From the NCBI GenBank assembly GCA_963682175.1, contig OY821786.1, positions 34,279,501-34,343,500 of the forward strand: a stretch of 64,000 nucleotides of DNA, given 5' to 3'. Positions 1 through 10,949 of this stretch are shown in pieces (positions within the stretch are counted from its first letter, which is position 1; each line of letters begins with the position of its first letter). The notes beneath the pieces were generated by a model. That model was given only the letters and a program-made list of their open reading frames with translations, ran no database searches and was not told where the DNA came from. The DNA is from Triglochin maritima. Its lineage: Eukaryota > Streptophyta > Magnoliopsida > Alismatales > Juncaginaceae. The position numbers and the translations under genes are program-made.

Positions 1-88
1 CTTCATAACAACACAAACAATTCAGAAATTGAATATAGAAAGTTACTTAGGAAATTAAATTGTACACGTATTAATGTTCTAGAAGGGC

Positions 89-388
89 CCTTCCCACCAC
101 AACAACAGCTGAATCACTCTTTTTTTTTGCAGTAATTAATATACAACACTAATCCACATTTTATTATGAATGTGAATTAGGTGTTAAACTTTCTTGAATC
201 AAATATATTCTATACATTATATTACATGCAAAGATGTAAAATGTATGAAGAAACTTGGTATTTGAACTCGGTTTTCGATTCGAATCATTGGATGTTCTAT
301 ATCCAAATAAATGTACATTGTGTTATAGTCTTATCAAGTCATAGTAATGTATCTTAATATATCTAGATATATTCTGTGTCCGTATGTG
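89..388. repeat. Segmental duplication, copy 1, first part
   Basis: This stretch aligns over its length with 18559-18880. Shared blocks include CCACCACAACAACAGC, a T-run followed by GCAGTAATTA, TGTTAAACTTTCT, and GAACTCGGTTTTCGATTCG. Copy 1 is continued at 9624-9772 and 17088-17265, on the far sides of the copia and gypsy insertions. Copy 2 at 18559-19168 is uninterrupted. No coding potential is seen in either copy. Confidence 0.85.
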
Positions 389-393
389 CATAT
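389..393. repeat. Target-site duplication CATAT, left
   Basis: CATAT directly precedes the TG start of the 5' LTR and is repeated at 9624-9628, directly after the CA end of the 3' LTR. Five-base duplications are normal for LTR retrotransposon integration. Confidence 0.9.
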
Positions 394-2280
394 TGAAGGG
401 AATGTGTTCTAAAAGTTTTACTTTTAAATGTCAATTATTATGAATTGAATGAGAAATCATTTTGTTCCTTGTTTATGTTATTCGTCTTTTGGAAGTGTTA
501 AGGAAGAGACTCTTGGTCCTTAACCGTAGAGCTCTGAAAGATATTGGTTTACATAAAACAAAAGATATTCGCAATCATGGTAATTAACATGGGACATTAA
601 TTACCGAGTTAAGATTGTCGTGTTGGTCATAGGTCATTGTAGCTCTACAAGTGAGTTACTTTTGTATACCGAATTGACAACACGGGTACACAAAAGAGGA
701 AAATAATACTTTTGTATACCGAATTGACCTAACAAGTAAAATATTATAGGAATGTGTTTCTGTGTCATTAATATTTTACTATGTCCTTGGTCCTTTGATA
801 TGAGACTTATATCTGATCGCTTAAGGAGTTCTTAATTAGACAAGTGTCTTGAGCTATCGATGAGTGTAGTGTAAAGGCATTAGTTGGTTAAGTATAACTT
901 TCGTTGGAGAAGATAGTTAGTCAAAAGATTATCATTGTCCCTCTTAATTGAGTGATGATATTAGTGGGCCCCTTGATAAAGCAAAGTTATAATGTGCACA
1001 ATGTGATTTGAGTTAAGTCACATTTATAACTAGCTTAAAGAGATCAAGAAATGAATACTAATACAAAGATGACACAATACTACTTTGTGTGTATTCTTAA
1101 TATCATGAGGCAAGAGACGGACACAAGTGGTGCACTCCATCACTAAATGGATCGGGTTTTGGTTCGAGTGGAATTAAGACATCTAACTAATTGGGAGCTA
1201 TAATGTGTAGCTAGATACCGCTTATAGCTTGTGATATTAATATTCACACACATCCTAACATTCACCACATTCATCATATGTGATGTAGATATTATGGGGT
1301 GTAAAGATTGATCATTACATAGGATAATATGTTACATAAGTTGTGAATTTACTACTAATCCCGAAATGTCAAATTTTGTAGGGGTTAAACCAAAATTTGA
1401 CAAGTCTGCAGAATAGTGCTCCAACGGTCGACCGGTTAGAAGTAAACGGTCGACCGATCGGGCACGGTCGACCGGATGTGTCTCGACCGATAACAGGGAA
1501 TTTTCATCTGTTCGGTCGGTCGACCGAACATAGCGATGAAATAATTCCTGTTACGAACGGTCGACCGAGTTATTGAACGGTCGACCGAAACCTGGTTCGA
1601 GCGGTCGACCGAACCTCCAAACGGTCGACCGGTCCAGACGGTTAATGCAGAATTAATTTAAGAATTAATTAGATCATGCATGAAATTGGTCCATAATTGA
1701 TTTAATTCGTGGCTAATATTATTTATTATTAAATAATGGATGGTTAGATGGAATTTTGCATGAAATCATGGGCAAGAGGTTGCACATGAATAAATAATAT
1801 GGAGAGAACTTCTAAATACAAGTTTATCTCATTACCTCCTTAATTCATTCATTATTTTCTTATGCAAAATTCTCTCTCCATAATTCTCCACGAAAATTCC
1901 TTAATTCTTAAGTTTAGTTTTAGTTCTTAAGAGATCATCTTCTCAAGGGAATTAAAGAGGGGTTAGTAATTGGATTCTAAACCCTATCGGAGATTGAGAG
2001 ACTAGCTTCCCTCTCTCCGATCTTGTTTAGAGTTTGGTGAATACTCGGAGGCATCCGGCGCAGCGAGGAGCATCCCCAACGTCTCCGAATCTTCAAGAAG
2101 TTTTAGAGAACTTCTAGGTATGAATTTCGGAGCCCCTATTTGTTTTAATAAAGTTTTGAAACTAGTTATTGAAACAAATTGATGCATGCATGAAATAAAT
2201 CATAGAAAATTGTAAATTGATCCTTATTGTGCATAAAAATTTCGAAAATAAATATGTACAATTAAACATAAAATCCTTCA
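394..2280 (+). repeat. Copia 5' LTR
   Basis: It runs from TGAAGGGAATGTG to AAATCCTTCA. It carries eight intact GGTCGACC palindromes at 1425-1640. Compared with the 3' LTR it has an extra ACTTTTGTATACCGAATT near 658-680, lacks about 188 bp that sit at 8405-8592 in the 3' LTR (replaced by about 33 bp of filler), and has one palindrome unit fewer near 1515. The TATA-like box is altered: TCTAAATA at 1811 against TATAAATA in the 3' LTR, so its promoter may be weak. Confidence 0.95.
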
Positions 2281-2281
2281 G

Positions 2282-2293
2282 TGGTATCAGAGC
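2282..2293 (+). other. Primer binding site, initiator tRNA-Met
   Basis: TGGTATCAGAGC lies one base after the 5' LTR. It is the standard plant copia PBS, complementary to the 3' end of initiator tRNA-Met. It is intact even though the coding region is not. Confidence 0.95.
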
Positions 2294-3807
2294 TTAGGGT
2301 TCAATTTTCTCATGATTTATGGCTGTAAACGAATTTAGTTTACCATCTAGGATTTAAACAATTCGATTTACCGGTTTTTTCGGTCTATGGATGTTTGTTG
2401 ATGTAATTCACCATAATAATTCGTTCTGAATGTTTTAAGTGTTTAAAACATGCCATGTAATTATTAGAATTAAGATTTAGACATTTGTCTAACTTGCAAT
2501 AATTTCGTTTAAGTATAAACGATTATTTTGTAAGAGAATCAACAAAACCGAAAAACTGCGGTTCATCTTTCCATTGGAAATTGGATGGACAGCGGTTCAT
2601 AATTAATTTTTGAACTATGGATGCATGAAAAACGTTTTTAATGGATTTCAAAATGTTTTTCAAAGAATTGTTTGGGATTCTAGATGCTTGATAAACTAGG
2701 TTGGATAGTTTATAGCGATATTGCGTGCATGGATGCTCGAGTTGTTTTTGCAGGAATTGTGAGTTTATATGTTCCAAATCAGCGGCTATGAATGTTTATA
2801 ATTGTTATAATACAGGGGCTTATGTATGTAAAAGCCAAATTCTCTATTTCCATCTTTTAGATAATTGCATATGCATGTGAGAGGTTTTACATAGGACTTG
2901 CACTAGTCGGGTTTTTATCGAATGCGAGGAGCATGTTTATTTTCTGTAAAATCTACATCTCCGGTGCAAGAGGAAGTCGCCGCTGTAGCGCATCGATCGA
3001 GGATCGATGATCGGGGATCGAGGATCAAGGATCGAAGGGAACATATAAACTCACACGATGTGGATTGTGTGAATGTTTAATTTCTGTTTTTAATTTCTGC
3101 TATGCATGTGATGAATGTGGTGAATGTTAGGATGTGTGTGAATATTAATATGCATGATAACCTAAAATTCCAAATCACATGTAAATATATGAAATTGTCC
3201 AACAAAAATTAAGAATAATTTCCTTCTTATTTCATCCACTAGCAGCCATTGATTGAGGGATACTCTGCTCGCCCTTAGCGGGAGATAGCTCCCTCCATCT
3301 TTGGGAATATTGGGAGATATAATGGTTGTCTGTTGTTGTGCCACGATTAAATGTATGAGGTGTGTTTCACCCTAGTGAACCCCAAGTATGTTTAGTTGTG
3401 AATACAATGGATAAACGTATCTCGTATCAAATGAAAATAAGTTTTCTTAACGTCACCTAGAGCCCTAGCTCGGTTTTGGGAAAAAGTTTTTCTTACGAGG
3501 ATATGTCGCATTCCCTCATAATTAAAACGACAAGAATCACAAGAGTTTGAAGATGCTAATATTGCTAAAATTCAAAAAGGTTGTGATTAGAAAAAGTTTT
3601 TCTTACCTTGATATTGTAATGTATTCGATAGCCCTTAGCTAGTATATATTACAATTAATGGGATCTTGGATTGTTGCATTTATGGGCAAAAGTTTTATTT
3701 GCAACATTTACATTTGTATGTATGTATTCTAAAACATAAAATTGACATTAAAATCCTGTATAATATATTTTGAAGAAATGACTAATATCCAACCAATTGT
3801 GTGATCT
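2294..3807 (+). other. Copia untranslated leader
   Basis: About 1.5 kb separates the PBS from Gag, long for a copia leader. No convincing coding region is seen on either strand. It holds a run of GATCGA/GGATCGA direct repeats at about 2990-3040. The segment 3109-3151 is copied in inverted orientation into the 5' LTR at 1234-1276 (see findings). Confidence 0.6.
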
Positions 3808-4738
3808 ATGATCGAAAAGAATCCTTTGCAAAATGATGGCTCAAACTTCATGAAATGGCAACTCAATCTTAATATTGTGTTGAGGTTTGAAAAACTATCT
3901 CATATTTTGGATGGTGAAATCCCAAAATTGAATGAGAAGACAACCGATAATGAGAAAGAGGCGATAAGCCAAGAGAACCAAGTTCACGGTCTTATTTTGG
4001 CATCCATGGGTGACTCGCTTTCAAGCGAAATACTTGGATTCAAAACCCAAGAAGACCATGGAAGCTTTAACAAAGATGTTCATGGATAGTGCCCGAAAGG
4101 AGCGCTATAAGACCACCATCGCACTCACAAGGTGCCACATGGCGGAGGGAACATCGGTGTCCATGCATTTTCTCACGATGCAAGGATACCCTGAGAAATT
4201 GTCGAAGCTCTCTTCTCCAATGCCCGAGGACATTGCCGAAGATTTGATTCTTGGCTCTCTAGCCCCGTCCTTTAAGGACTTTGTGATGCACTATCATGTG
4301 CATGAAAAAGGGGTGAGTCTTGAGGAGCTTCACAACGCTCTCAAAACGGCAGAAGTTGACATGGGCAAGGGTCGGGACAATCACGTCCTAGCCGTCCATG
4401 AGAGGAGCAAAAAGATCAACAAAGGTAAAGGTAAATTTACCAAAGATACGTCAATCAAGAGCAAGGGAGTAGGAGGTGCTCATGGGAGTGCCTCAAGGGG
4501 GAAATCTTTCAAATCTCCAACTCCCAACACGGAGTGCTTTCACTGTGGTGAAAAGGGACACTTCCGACCTAATTGCCCCAAATACAAGGAAGACCTTGAA
4601 AATGGGATGATTGAACGTAGGCGCCCAAGAAACGTCATAGGTATGTTTGTTATTGAGATAAATTTAATCACCTCTATCCTTGATTTGGTAATGGTTACCG
4701 GATCTTGTGCTCACATAATTTTGATGTGCAGCTATTGA
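3808..4738 (+). pseudogene. gag: Copia Gag (capsid/nucleocapsid), frameshifted
   Basis: Gag forms the virus-like particle that packages the element RNA. The start at 3808 opens with a copia Gag N-terminus (FMKWQLNLNIVLRFEKLSHIL). At about 4010-4080 the homology passes into another frame, which stays open to 4738. The second part has the UBN2-like middle region and a CCHC zinc knuckle, CFHCGEKGHFRPNC, at about residues 175-190 of that frame. The 3' end of the frame no longer resembles Gag. At least one frameshift separates the halves, so no full-length Gag is expected. Homologous Gag is usually one continuous frame with protease. Confidence 0.85.
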
Positions 4739-5167
4739 AGGATAGGAAGGAACTCGTGGAGAACGAGATGATATTGAAGACTGGAAATAGTACAAGCATC
4801 GCTGCGATTGTACAAGATTCTATGGAACTTCAATAGTCTAGTGATTTAAATTTATGCTTTGAAGAATGTTTGTTATGTACCTTCGATTAGCAAGAACTAT
4901 TCTGTATCATGTTTTGGATATGGATAACTTAATATATATTTCTAATTCTTGCTTGTCTATATCGAAGAATGAAATTTTCTATGCAAATACATTCGTATAG
5001 AATGGTTTCTATTTGCTTGAAATAAATAATAAACAAACTCAAACAAACAATAACAAAAGGAACTAAGATAACTCACGTAAATGATACAATCTTGTAGCAC
5101 TATTGGATTGGTCAAATAAATGACCAAGAGACCTTTCAAGAAGAAAGGAACGAAAACGAATGACTAA

Positions 5168-7215
5168 TTGGATATGATACATTCTAATGTATGTGGTCCA
5201 ATGAGTACAAGTGCAAGAGACGGTTTAAGGTACTTCATTTTGTTCACGGACAACTATAGTCATTATGACTATATTTGTCTAATGAGAAGCAAAAGTGAAC
5301 TCTTTGACAAGTTCAAGGAATTCGAGGATGAAGTAGTGAACCGACTCAACAAGAATATCGAGTCTCTATGAAAGGTTCGTAGGGGTGAGTGCTTAGGATA
5401 CCTAATTTGACTTATTCCTAAAGTAGGAACATGATATTGCTCGACATGGTTCGATCAATAATAAGTCAATCTAAATTGCCTGTTTACTTTTGGAATTATG
5501 CACTACAAATAATGATAAACTCACTAAATAATGTTCCATCCAAATCCGTGGAGAAAATGTCTTGTGAGCTATGGAGTTGAAAGACACCTAAGCTCGACTT
5601 TCTCAAGATTTGGGGTTGTGAGGTATACATCAAGAAATTGATGTCAACCAAGCTTCAACGAAAAGCGGATAAGTGTTTCTTTATAGGTTGTCCTCGTATG
5701 ATAAGAGGATACTACTTTTAGTGTATCACCTCCAATCGAAAGATTGTAGAGAGAGATATAGTTTTTTCTGGAAAAGAGAGAAAAGTAGTGGGAGTGGAGT
5801 TAAGCTTGAGGAAACTCAAGATACTCTACAAGATCATGATGTGAATGTTGCATTCAAAATCATGAAGGCCCAGCCGAGATTCATTTGGTTAGTGGGAGCA
5901 TGAGCGAGAGATCCTTACAAGAAATTGTGAGAGAACCTCAATCATCCTCACCTAGTGTGCGTTCGAGAGTCGAACATGAACCTATTCCTCAAGAAATTGT
6001 GGAAGAAGTTCGAGAGACACGAGAAGAACCAAAAGAACTAAGAAGGTCAATGAGGGAAAGGAAGAAACCCAATAAGTATGTGGGACTGCATGAGATCATG
6101 GTACTAGATACCAAAGATCCCTCGACCTTCCAAGAAGCAATGGAAAGAAAAGACTCCAAACTATGGTTAAAAGCCATGAAATCCGAAGTAGAATCCATGT
6201 ATAGTAATCAAGTATGGAACTTGATCTACATTCCTCAAGAGAAAATATCATTTGGTATAAATGAGCTTTTAGGAGGAAGATAAACATGGATAGTAACTTG
6301 ACAACCTACAAAGCAAGGCTTGTAGCAAAAGTTATACTCAAATTCAAGAAATTGACTTTGATGAAATTTTTGAGAAGTTGCCATATTAAAATCTATTCGG
6401 ATTATGCTCACTATTACCGCATTTCACAATTGTGGGATATGGAAGATGAATATCAAAATGGTGTTCCTTAAACAGGAACTTGGAGGAGGATATGTACATG
6501 GTACAACCTCAATGTTTTGATGATCCAAATAATAGCGAGAAGAAATGCAAGTTTCGAGAATCCATTTATGGATTGAAACAAGCATCGAGGAGTTGGAACA
6601 AACGCTTTGACGAAGAGGTGAAGGAGATTCACTTCATTCGAAGTAAAGGAAAACCTTGTTGATACAAGGAGATTAGTGGGAGTCATGTAGTACTTCTGAT
6701 CTTATATGTCGATGACATATTGCTCATGAGCAATCATATACCTTAACATTAGCAAACGAGAAATTTCATTGAAATCGGCATTCTCAATGAAAGGAAATGG
6801 ATGAGGCTCAACACATCTTGAGAATCAAGATACATTGAGATACATCCCGTAGACTCATTGGTTTCAGTCAACGTGCATACATTGACAAGGTCTTGGAAAT
6901 GTTCAGGGTGAACAATTCCGATGTGGACAATGTGCCAAATAAGTGTGAGTATAAGTGTGCAACTCAAGGAGTCTCAACGTGCTCAATCACGCAGAAACTT
7001 GGAGTACATGAAGGTAGCCCTTATGCTTCAGCAAAAGGAAGGACCATGTACACAATGACTTGCACAAGACTCAATATCTCGTATGCTCTAAACGTGACAA
7101 GATGTCACCAATCCAACGCAAGTCCTAATTGTAGGATTGCGGTCAAGAATATTTTGAAGTACCTTAACTGGACTGAAGATAAGGTTCTTGTTTATGGAAG
7201 ACAAAGGAGAAAATA
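5168..7215 (+). pseudogene. pol: Copia Pol: integrase, reverse transcriptase and RNase H relic
   Basis: Pieces in the expected order lie in several frames. An integrase core piece (5168-5371) has IHSNVCGPMST and FTDNYS. The first catalytic Asp, normally in HSDxCGP, is Asn here. A C-terminal integrase piece is at about 5535-5760 and the RT start at 6060-6230 (DPSTFQEAM, WLKAMKSE). RT then continues at 6290-6730 with SIYGLKQASRSWNKRF and an intact YVDD active-site box at about 6706-6717. The RT/RNase H junction (ILKYLNWTEDKVLVYG) is at 6893-7216. Protease and much of integrase between 4740 and 5160 are not recognisable. Multiple stops and frame changes rule out a working polyprotein. Confidence 0.9.
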
Positions 7216-7562
7216 GCCGAGGGCTATTTTGATGCAATTCTCATAGGAATTCTTGACAATAGGAGGTTGGGATGATGATGCGTCATCATTATCGAAGGTA
7301 GAGGTATGAGCTAGTGTAGTTAGGAGTAATATCACTACAGCTAACTCAACCGCCAACGAAAGACAAAATAAATAAATAGGTGGACACAACAGTAACACAA
7401 CTGATCCATTCAACAAACCTTCATACCAAGCTAAGAGACGAAATATATTTCGAGTCCATGGATCCAAGGATCCATGTAGATTGGCTTGATAGGTGATTTG
7501 AGAAGGTTATCCTAGTTATTAATGTTTTATGCATTGAGAATGTATGTGAAAGAAAACTTTGA

Positions 7563-7577
7563 TAACAAGTGGGAGAT
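7563..7577 (+). other. Polypurine tract of the copia element
   Basis: AACAAGTGGGAGAT precedes the 3' LTR directly. It is the plus-strand primer expected in this position and is intact. Confidence 0.8.
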
Positions 7578-9623
7578 TGAAGGGAATGTGTTCTAAAAGT
7601 TTAACTTTTAAATGTCAATTATTATGAATTGAATGAGAAATCATTTTGTTCCTTGTTTATGTTATTCGTCTTTTGGAAGTGTTAAGGAAGAGGCTCTTGG
7701 TCCTTAACCGTAGAGCTCTGAAAGATATTGGTTTACATAAAACAAAAGATATTCGCAATCATGGTAATTAACATGGGACATTAATTACCGAGTTAAGATT
7801 GTCGTGTTGGTCATAGATCATTGTAGCTCTACAAGTGAGTGACAACACGGGTACACAAAAGAGGAAAATAGTACTTTTGTATACCGAATTGACCTAACAA
7901 GTAAAATATTATAGGAATATGTTTCTATGTCATTAATATTTTACTATGTCCTTGGTCCTTTGATATGAGACTTATATCTGATCGCTTAAGGAGTTCTTAA
8001 TTAGACAAGTGTCTTGAGCTATCGATGAGTGTAGTGTAAAGGCATTAGTTGGTTAAGTATAACTTTCGTTGGAGAAGATAGTTAGTCAAAAGATTATCAT
8101 TGTCCCTCTTAATTGAGTGATGATATTAGTGGGCCCCTTGATAAAGCAAAGTTATAATGTGCACAATGTGATTTGAGTTAAGTCACATTTATAACTAGCT
8201 TAAAGAGATCAAGAAATGAATACTAATACAAAGATGACACAATACTACTTTGTGTGTATTCTTAATATCATGAGGCAAGGGACGGACACAAGTGGTGCAC
8301 TCCATCACTAAATGGATCGGGTTTTGGTTCGATGGAATTAAGACATCTAACTAATTGGGAGCTATAATGTGTAGCTAGATACCGCTTATAGCTTGTGATA
8401 TTAAGTTCTTAATATCACTGCCAACTTAGTTTAGATCCTCCCATAGGTCACACCACAAAACTGGGAAACAAGAAATGAGGATGTTGAGTTCATATGATGT
8501 GTCGGGTTTCATGTAGAAAATATGACACATGGGGTGAACATGCAAAATCAAACTTATGTTGTGATTAATAACATAATTAGAATCTAAATTAAATTCATAT
8601 GTGATGTAGATATTATGAGGTGTAAAGATTGATCATTACATAGGATAATATGTTACATAAGTTGTGAATTTACTACTAATCCCGAAATGTCAAATTTTGT
8701 AGGGGTTAAACCGAAATTTGACAAGTCTGCAGAATAGTGCTCCAACGGTCGACCGGTTAGCAGTAAACGGTCGACCGATCGGGCACGGTTGACCGGATGT
8801 GTCTCGACCGATAACAGGGAATTTTCATCTGTTCGAACGGTCGACCGAATGTAATCGGTCGGTCGACCGAACATAGCGATGGAATAATTCCTGTTACGAA
8901 CGGTCGACCGAGTTATTGAATGGTCGACCGAAACCTGGTTCGAGCGGTCGACCGAACCTCCAAACGGTCGACCGGTCCAGACGGTTAATGCAGAATTAAT
9001 TTAAGAATTAATTAGATCATGCATGGAATTGGTCCATAATTGATTTAATTCGTGGTTAATATTATTTATTATTAAATAATGGATGGTTAGATGGAATTTT
9101 GCATGAAATCATGGGCAAGAGGTTGCACATGAATAGGTAATTTGGAGAGAACTTATAAATACAAGTTTATCTCATTACCACCTTAATTCATTCATTATTT
9201 TCTTATGCAAAATTCTCTCTCCATAATTCTCCACGAAAATTCCTTAATTCTTAAGTTTAGTTTTAGTTCTTAAGAGATCATCTTCTCAAGGGAATTAAAG
9301 AGGGGTTAGTAATTGGATTCTAAACCCTATCGGAGATTGAGAGACTAGCTTCCCTCTCTCCGATCTTGTTTAGAGTTTGGTGAATACTCGGAGGCATCCG
9401 GCGCAACGAGGAGCATCCCCAACGTCTCCGAATCTTCAAGAAGTTTTAGAGAACTTCTAGGTATGAATTTCGGAGCCCATATTTGTTTTAATAAAGTTTT
9501 GAAACTAGTTATTGAAACAAATTGATGCATGCATGAAATAAATCATAGAAAATTGTAAATTGATCCTTATTGTGCATAAAAATTTTGAAAATAAATATGT
9601 ACAATTAAACATGAAATCCTTCA
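7578..9623 (+). repeat. Copia 3' LTR
   Basis: It has the same ends as the 5' LTR, TGAAGGGAATG to ATCCTTCA. It keeps the 188-bp block (8405-8592) that the 5' LTR lost; the solo LTR at 23765-25801 also has it, so this is the ancestral form. GGTCGACC palindromes lie at 8745-8975, with one unit more than the 5' LTR near 8836. The TATA box TATAAATA is at 9154. Confidence 0.95.
9154..9161 (+). promoter_or_regulatory. TATA box of the copia 3' LTR
   Basis: TATAAATA lies about 180 bp after the last GGTCGACC palindrome. The same position in the 5' LTR reads TCTAAATA. In the solo LTR the box is intact on the minus strand near 24225. Confidence 0.6.
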
Positions 9624-9628
9624 CATAT
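9624..9628. repeat. Target-site duplication CATAT, right
   Basis: Exact copy of 389-393. The uninterrupted paralogue at about 18860 contains GCATATCTGCATATC, consistent with CATAT as the empty target. Confidence 0.9.
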
Positions 9629-9772
9629 GTATACAAGCAAGCAAACGAACGAGTCCCGAGCGAGCCACCGAGTGAGTCTTGAGTGAGCGGGGTAGTACTT
9701 GTGCTCGACTCGTTTATTTTTGCTCATGCTTGACTCGTTTTGAATCGCATCGAACCACAAGACGAGCATAAC
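9624..9772. repeat. Segmental duplication, copy 1, middle part
   Basis: This resumes the duplicated segment after the copia element and aligns with about 18885-19010. Both are rich in CGAGTCCCGAGCGAG and GCTCG/CGAGC words. It ends at the TSD of the gypsy element. Confidence 0.75.
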
Positions 9773-10949
9773 TGATGTGAATTTTAATTTATACCGCAAG
9801 TGCACGGCGTCAATGAAGACGTGGCAAATACGGGTCGAACACAAGGAGGGAGAGATTTGTTATTAGTGTGATTTCGATGGGGGGAAGAAGGAGAGAAGAA
9901 TAAATTGGGTTTTGAGATTTTTGATTTTTAATTTCCTAAAGCATGAAACATGAACAAATAAAACTAAAGCAAGAACAAAGATGGTGAATTCCGTTGGGTG
10001 GAGGTTTAGGTATTGGGTTTAGATTAGAGAATTCAGAAACTTATAATAAATCATATTAGTTATAAAGCATTACATGATAAATGATTTAACATAAAATCAA
10101 GTAATCAAAATATACTAACACGAAAATAAAATAATAACTTTTATTCTTCTTCTCTTCACCCTAAATCCGTCACCTCCACCCTTTGGAAAGAGTTAGAAAC
10201 TCATGGATGGAAAGGAGGAGAAGGGGTCCTAGAGGAATTACAAAAGAAAACTAAAAACAAGAAATAAAACAACAGAAATTTATTAAACTAAGGAATAAAA
10301 ACTAGAACATAAGCTAAGGACTCTCACAACATCGTTTCAGGGCTATTTATAGCCGATACAAGGGACTTAGGTATAAAATAGGAAAGTACACGCGTCAACA
10401 CGCAACTGGTAAAAATTTTAGAGCATGAATCTAATTTGGTGCGGCGGATTCGCCACCTTTTTAGCTCCGATTTAATCCGGATTTTTCCTGTGTGTTTATG
10501 GTATGATTTCAATATCCTTTGCGCATCTGGATTGATTCTTTCCTTTCTTTTGAGCTCCGACTTTATTTCTTTATATATTTGGAGATCCACATTGATTTTT
10601 CTTTAGATTTTCTCCAAGATAATAAAAGCTACTCGTGATTTGCACTTAGGTCCTTGTCTTTTTGCAATTAAGTTCCCGACTACTTTTGTGCTTAAGTCCT
10701 TGTTCTTTTTGTAATTAGATCTTGAATGCTTTTATGCTTGGATACATTTCCATTCGTAACCTGATAATCTTGAGCTTGGTCTTTATGATAGAAATGAGTC
10801 TTTTGCACGTGTTTATACTCGAGATGTGGGTAATTTGCATTCAGGTCCCTGTATTCTGTAAATAAGACTAAACACATACCTTAGTAGCATTTATTGATAT
10901 AAAAGTAATCTAAATGAAAGACATATGATGCAATGTATGCAATGCATCA
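9773..10949 (-). repeat. Gypsy LTR, left copy (3' LTR of the minus-strand element)
   Basis: On the plus strand it runs from TGATGTGAATTTTAATTTA to AATGCATCA. Against the right copy it differs by scattered single bases, e.g. ACCGCAAG/ACTGCAAG near the start. It contains GCGGCGGATTCGCC, a hairpin-prone block, at about 10440. The adjacent CCCCACACCT at 10953-10962, read on the minus strand, is the purine-rich primer. Confidence 0.93.

Larger units (their letters stand above)
394..9623 (+). mobile_element. Ty1/copia LTR retrotransposon, full-length but coding-defective
   Basis: Two direct LTRs (394-2280 and 7578-9623), a tRNA-iMet primer site, a purine-rich tract before the 3' LTR and a perfect 5-bp TSD define the element. 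The internal order is Gag, integrase, reverse transcriptase, RNase H, which is diagnostic of Ty1/copia. The coding region is broken by many stops and frameshifts and has lost key residues. By eye the LTRs differ by only about 25 substitutions plus three structural differences, so insertion is recent relative to the coding decay. A solo LTR of the same family lies at 23765-25801. Copia is certain; the lineage within copia is not. Confidence 0.95.

Noticed and set aside
1425..1640. CRISPR-like array (short palindromic repeats with spacers)
   Set aside because: Units are only about 10 bp, spacing is irregular, unit borders vary, there are no cas genes, and the context is a plant LTR.
2282..2293. 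tRNA-Met-like and, at 15886-15903, tRNA-Asp-like sequence
   Set aside because: Only 12-18 bases matching tRNA 3' ends, next to LTRs. They are primer binding sites, not tRNA genes.
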